In this document: in pieces, positions 61,711 through 64,000 of the stretch
Position numbering within the stretch: position 1 is the stretch's first letter
Layout: every line of letters starts with the position of its first letter
NCBI RefSeq assembly: GCF_016728505.1
Contig: NZ_CP068159.1
Location: 1,550,001-1,614,000 of the forward strand
DNA length: 64,000 nucleotides
Reading direction: 5' to 3'
DNA from: Corynebacterium riegelii
GTDB lineage: Bacteria > Actinomycetota > Actinomycetes > Mycobacteriales > Mycobacteriaceae
Made by a program: the position numbers and the translations under genes
Notes under the pieces: model-generated
What the model saw: the letters and a program-made list of their open reading frames with translations, nothing else
The model's database searches: none
What the model was told of the DNA's origin: nothing

Positions 61711-63065
61711 CGTGGGGTCTTTCGGGTCCAGATCGCGCCGGCGAGGCAGATGACGCCGACGACAACGGTGACAGCCAGTACTTGGAAGCGGCCGTCGGGG
61801 TTGGTGAGCATGAGCAGGACAAGGCCTGCGATAAGGGCGATGGCGGTCCAGGGCAGCCAGCTGGGCGCCCACATGCGGACGTGGGTGATTTCTCCGCTCG
61901 CGACCAGCTGCGGGTGCAGGCGCAGGAAGGAAAACGCGATGGAGAACCAGATGACGATCAGGCAGCCGCCGACGGCGTTGAGCAGGAACGCCAACAGTCC
62001 TGGCGGGTTCCAGTACTGCAGGCCGACGGCGACGAGGCCGAAGAAGACGGACACCAAAACGGCTCTAACAGGTACCCCGCGGGGGTCGGTTTGGGCGAAG
62101 GACGCTGGGGCGTCGCCACGCACGGCGAGCGAGTGGAGGAAGCGCGAGGAGCCGTAGACCTGGGTGTTGCAGGCGCTGAGCAAAGCGACGGCGATGACGG
62201 CTTCCATAATCCCCACGGCACCTGGGATGTTGGCTAGGCGCAGTACGGCGGTAAACGGCGATTCGGAGGCGTCGTTCGCGCCGCCGATTTGGTCAAACGG
62301 CAGAAGCAGCACGATCAGCAGCACGGAGCCGATGTAGAACACGGAGATGCGCCAGATGATGGTCTTGATGGCCGAGTGCACGGCCACTTCGGGGTCTTCG
62401 GATTCAGCCGCGGCGATGGTGACAAGTTCGATGCCGCCGAAGGCAAACGCAACGGCCAGCAGTGCGGTGGCCACGCCGCCGAAGCCGTTGGGCATGAAGC
62501 CAACGTCACGGATCTGGCTTAAGCCCACGAAGGATGTGCCCGGCAACAACCCCAGCCACAGCGCCACGCCAAGTGCGAGGAACGCCACGATGACCAGCAC
62601 TTTGATCAGGGCGAACCAGAACTCGAACTCGCCGTAGTTTTTCACCGCGGCGAAGTTGATCAGCGTAAACACCACGATGGCGATCAGCGCCGGGATCCAC
62701 GGGGAGATGGCAAACCAGGAGGCGATGATCGCGGACGCGCCGGTGATTTCCACCGCCATGATCATGACCATCATGAACCAGTAGAGCCAGCCGATGGCAA
62801 AACCCGCCCAGCGGCCGAAGGCTTGCTCGGCGTAAGTGGAAAACGCGCCGGAGGAGGGGCGCGCGGCCACCATTTCGGCGAGCATCTGCATCACACAGAC
62901 GGTGATGAAGCCTGCGATGATGTAGGCCAGAAGCACTGCCGGTCCTGCGGCGGCGATGCCTACGCCGGTGCCCAAGAACAGTCCGGCGCCGATGGCGGAG
63001 CCGAGGCCCATCATGGTGAGGTGTCGTGTTTGGAGTCCTCGCCCTAGCGAGGTGTTGTCTGACAT
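61707..63065 (-). CDS. AroP-like amino acid permease (upstream copy)
   Basis: 452 residues. Clear paralogue of the next gene: [89 protein letters not shown]. About 12 membrane helices. The pair is a tandem duplication; substrate of this copy could differ. It starts 15 bases after the end of the DapD paralogue gene, and its stop overlaps the next start. Confidence 0.85.
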   Translation of the reverse strand: MSDNTSLGRGLQTRHLTMMGLGSAIGAGLFLGTGVGIAAAGPAVLLAYIIAGFITVCVMQMLAEMVAARPSSGAFSTYAEQAFGRWAGFAIGWLYWFMMVMIMAVEITGASAIIASWFAISPWIPALIAIVVFTLINFAAVKNYGEFEFWFALIKVLVIVAFLALGVALWLGLLPGTSFVGLSQIRDVGFMPNGFGGVATALLAVAFAFGGIELVTIAAAESEDPEVAVHSAIKTIIWRISVFYIGSVLLIVLLLPFDQIGGANDASESPFTAVLRLANIPGAVGIMEAVIAVALLSACNTQVYGSSRFLHSLAVRGDAPASFAQTDPRGVPVRAVLVSVFFGLVAVGLQYWNPPGLLAFLLNAVGGCLIVIWFSIAFSFLRLHPQLVASGEITHVRMWAPSWLPWTAIALIAGLVLLMLTNPDGRFQVLAVTVVVGVICLAGAIWTRKTPR

Positions 63066-63080
63066 GTGGATGACGTTACG

Positions 63081-64000
63081 CTACGGCCTTTGGCGCAATA
63101 CCGGGGAGTTCGAAAATGGTTCGTTGCTGATGACAATGTTGGATTCGCCGCTGATGTCGCGGGCGTGGACTTGGTGGCCAACGCGGGCGTCGAAAAGCGT
63201 GGTGCTCGGCTCTAGCACGACGCCGAGGCCGAGCTCACAGTTGTCTCCAAGGTCCACGCCGATGAGCCCGGAGGAGTGGCGCAGGCGGCAGTTGCGGCCG
63301 ATGTTCAGCGGTTTGCGGTTGCGGCGCACCCCCTCGTCGGCGGCGACGAGCGCGTTGAGCGAGACTTTGCTGCCTTCGCCGACGGTCACGGAAGAAGACA
63401 AGCGGCCTTCCACGCGCGCCGGGCCGATGGTGCCGGCGTTGTATGACACGTAGCCTTCGCGGATGACTTGGGTGCCGGGGGCAAGGTGGGCGCCGAGGCG
63501 GACGCGTTCGGCTTCGGCGATAGCAACGCCGGTGGGTACCACGTAGTCCACCATGCGCGGCAGTTGCTCGATGCTTAAGACCTGGATTTGGCCGCGGGAG
63601 CGCAGGTTGGTGCGGATGTATTCGAAGTTGTCCGCAAGGCAGGGGCCTTTGTTGGTCCAGACCACTTCGGCGAGGTGTTCGAGGCAGTCAAACATGTTGA
63701 TTTGCATGGGTTGGACAAGGCGGTGGGAGAGCAGGTGGAGGCGCAGGTAGACGTCGTGGGCGTCGATGGGTGGGGCGGAGAGGTCTGCAATTTCGGTGCG
63801 GACGGGCACGAGTTCAACCAGCCGGTCGCGGTCCATGCCGATGAGGTTTAAGAAGCGGTCTGACAGTTCGCGTGCGGAGACGCGCCGGGTTGCGGTGGTG
63901 AGGTTTTCGCCGCCGAGTTGTGGGCTGGGGTACCAGGTGTCCAGCACCGTTCCGTCCATGGCGATGTTGGCAATTCCTATTCCGTGGGCTCCTTGCAGCA
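63081..64000 (-). CDS. DapD paralogue, 5' end outside window
   Basis: About 306 residues are visible and the frame is still open at the right edge (residues before MDGTVLDTWYPSPQ read LQGAHGIGIANIA and align with the dapD N-terminus), so the start lies outside. The beta-helix segments GAHLAPGTQVIREGYVSYNA, GPARVEGRLSSSVTVGEGS and GVDLGDNCELGLGVVLEPS are present. The sequence differs from dapD in the glycine-rich loop (ADEGVRRNRKPL in place of [10 protein letters not shown]), so the active site may be altered. In C. glutamicum a second dapD-like gene also lies between aroP and dapE. Confidence 0.85.
   Translation of the reverse strand, partial: LQGAHGIGIANIAMDGTVLDTWYPSPQLGGENLTTATRRVSARELSDRFLNLIGMDRDRLVELVPVRTEIADLSAPPIDAHDVYLRLHLLSHRLVQPMQINMFDCLEHLAEVVWTNKGPCLADNFEYIRTNLRSRGQIQVLSIEQLPRMVDYVVPTGVAIAEAERVRLGAHLAPGTQVIREGYVSYNAGTIGPARVEGRLSSSVTVGEGSKVSLNALVAADEGVRRNRKPLNIGRNCRLRHSSGLIGVDLGDNCELGLGVVLEPSTTLFDARVGHQVHARDISGESNIVISNEPFSNSPVLRQRP

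Overview
The window is chromosomal DNA of a high-GC mycolic-acid actinobacterium, almost certainly a Corynebacterium. This is supported by the gene order typA - mshB - small membrane gene - fdxC - dapC near dapD/aroP, a mycothiol gene, two DtxR-type iron boxes, a DUF4185 protein (family linked to arabinan hydrolysis), and many start codons lying 6-8 bases after a -10-like hexamer, as expected for leaderless mRNAs. No rRNA, CRISPR array, insertion sequence or prophage was seen. No stretch longer than 300 bases lacks a gene.

Layout. 1-4234: leftward pair, a very large DUF6493-like protein (cut by the left edge) and a SWIM zinc-finger protein. 4384-9713: small accessory genes: SUKH-type immunity-like protein, RelB/RelE-type toxin-antitoxin pair with a probably frameshifted toxin, SulP transporter, amphi-Trp protein, FUSC membrane protein, and a decayed chromate transporter. 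9736-17256: Fic-like protein without the catalytic His, two-component system, membrane acyltransferase-like protein plus membrane-anchored trypsin-like protease, a 32-residue lipoprotein, an HNH protein and a lipoprotein pair. 17384-26956: a 48-residue small ORF, GNAT enzymes, a TipA-like regulator with a MerR-type promoter, an iron-siderophore ABC operon behind DtxR boxes, a 2H phosphoesterase, a spermidine-synthase-like protein, an MFS exporter and the DUF4185 protein.

27111-36716 is the most distinctive block: a selenocysteine-containing formate dehydrogenase (in-frame UGA followed by a hairpin), its Fe-S subunit and an NrfD-type membrane anchor, followed directly by selD, tRNA-Sec(UCA), selA and selB. 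The selenoprotein and everything specific for Sec synthesis and insertion lie in under 10 kb. The catalytic subunit has no visible Tat signal, so formate is probably oxidised on the cytoplasmic side and electrons passed to the membrane anchor.

36759-39221 holds a cupin, an unknown protein and a DUF808 membrane protein. 39430-50574 contains two complete peptide/nickel-type ABC transporters with fused double ATPases, arranged tail to tail. 50705-57586 is a housekeeping stretch: DUF402 protein, secreted protein, typA, mshB, membrane protein, fdxC, dapC, GtrA protein. 57711-64000 has a second HNH gene and a leftward series: a DapD paralogue (cut by the right edge), two tandem AroP-like permeases, dapD and a GNAT gene.

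A recurring structural theme is that four convergent gene pairs are separated only by short tandem repeats of 11-14 bases that run into the stop codons.
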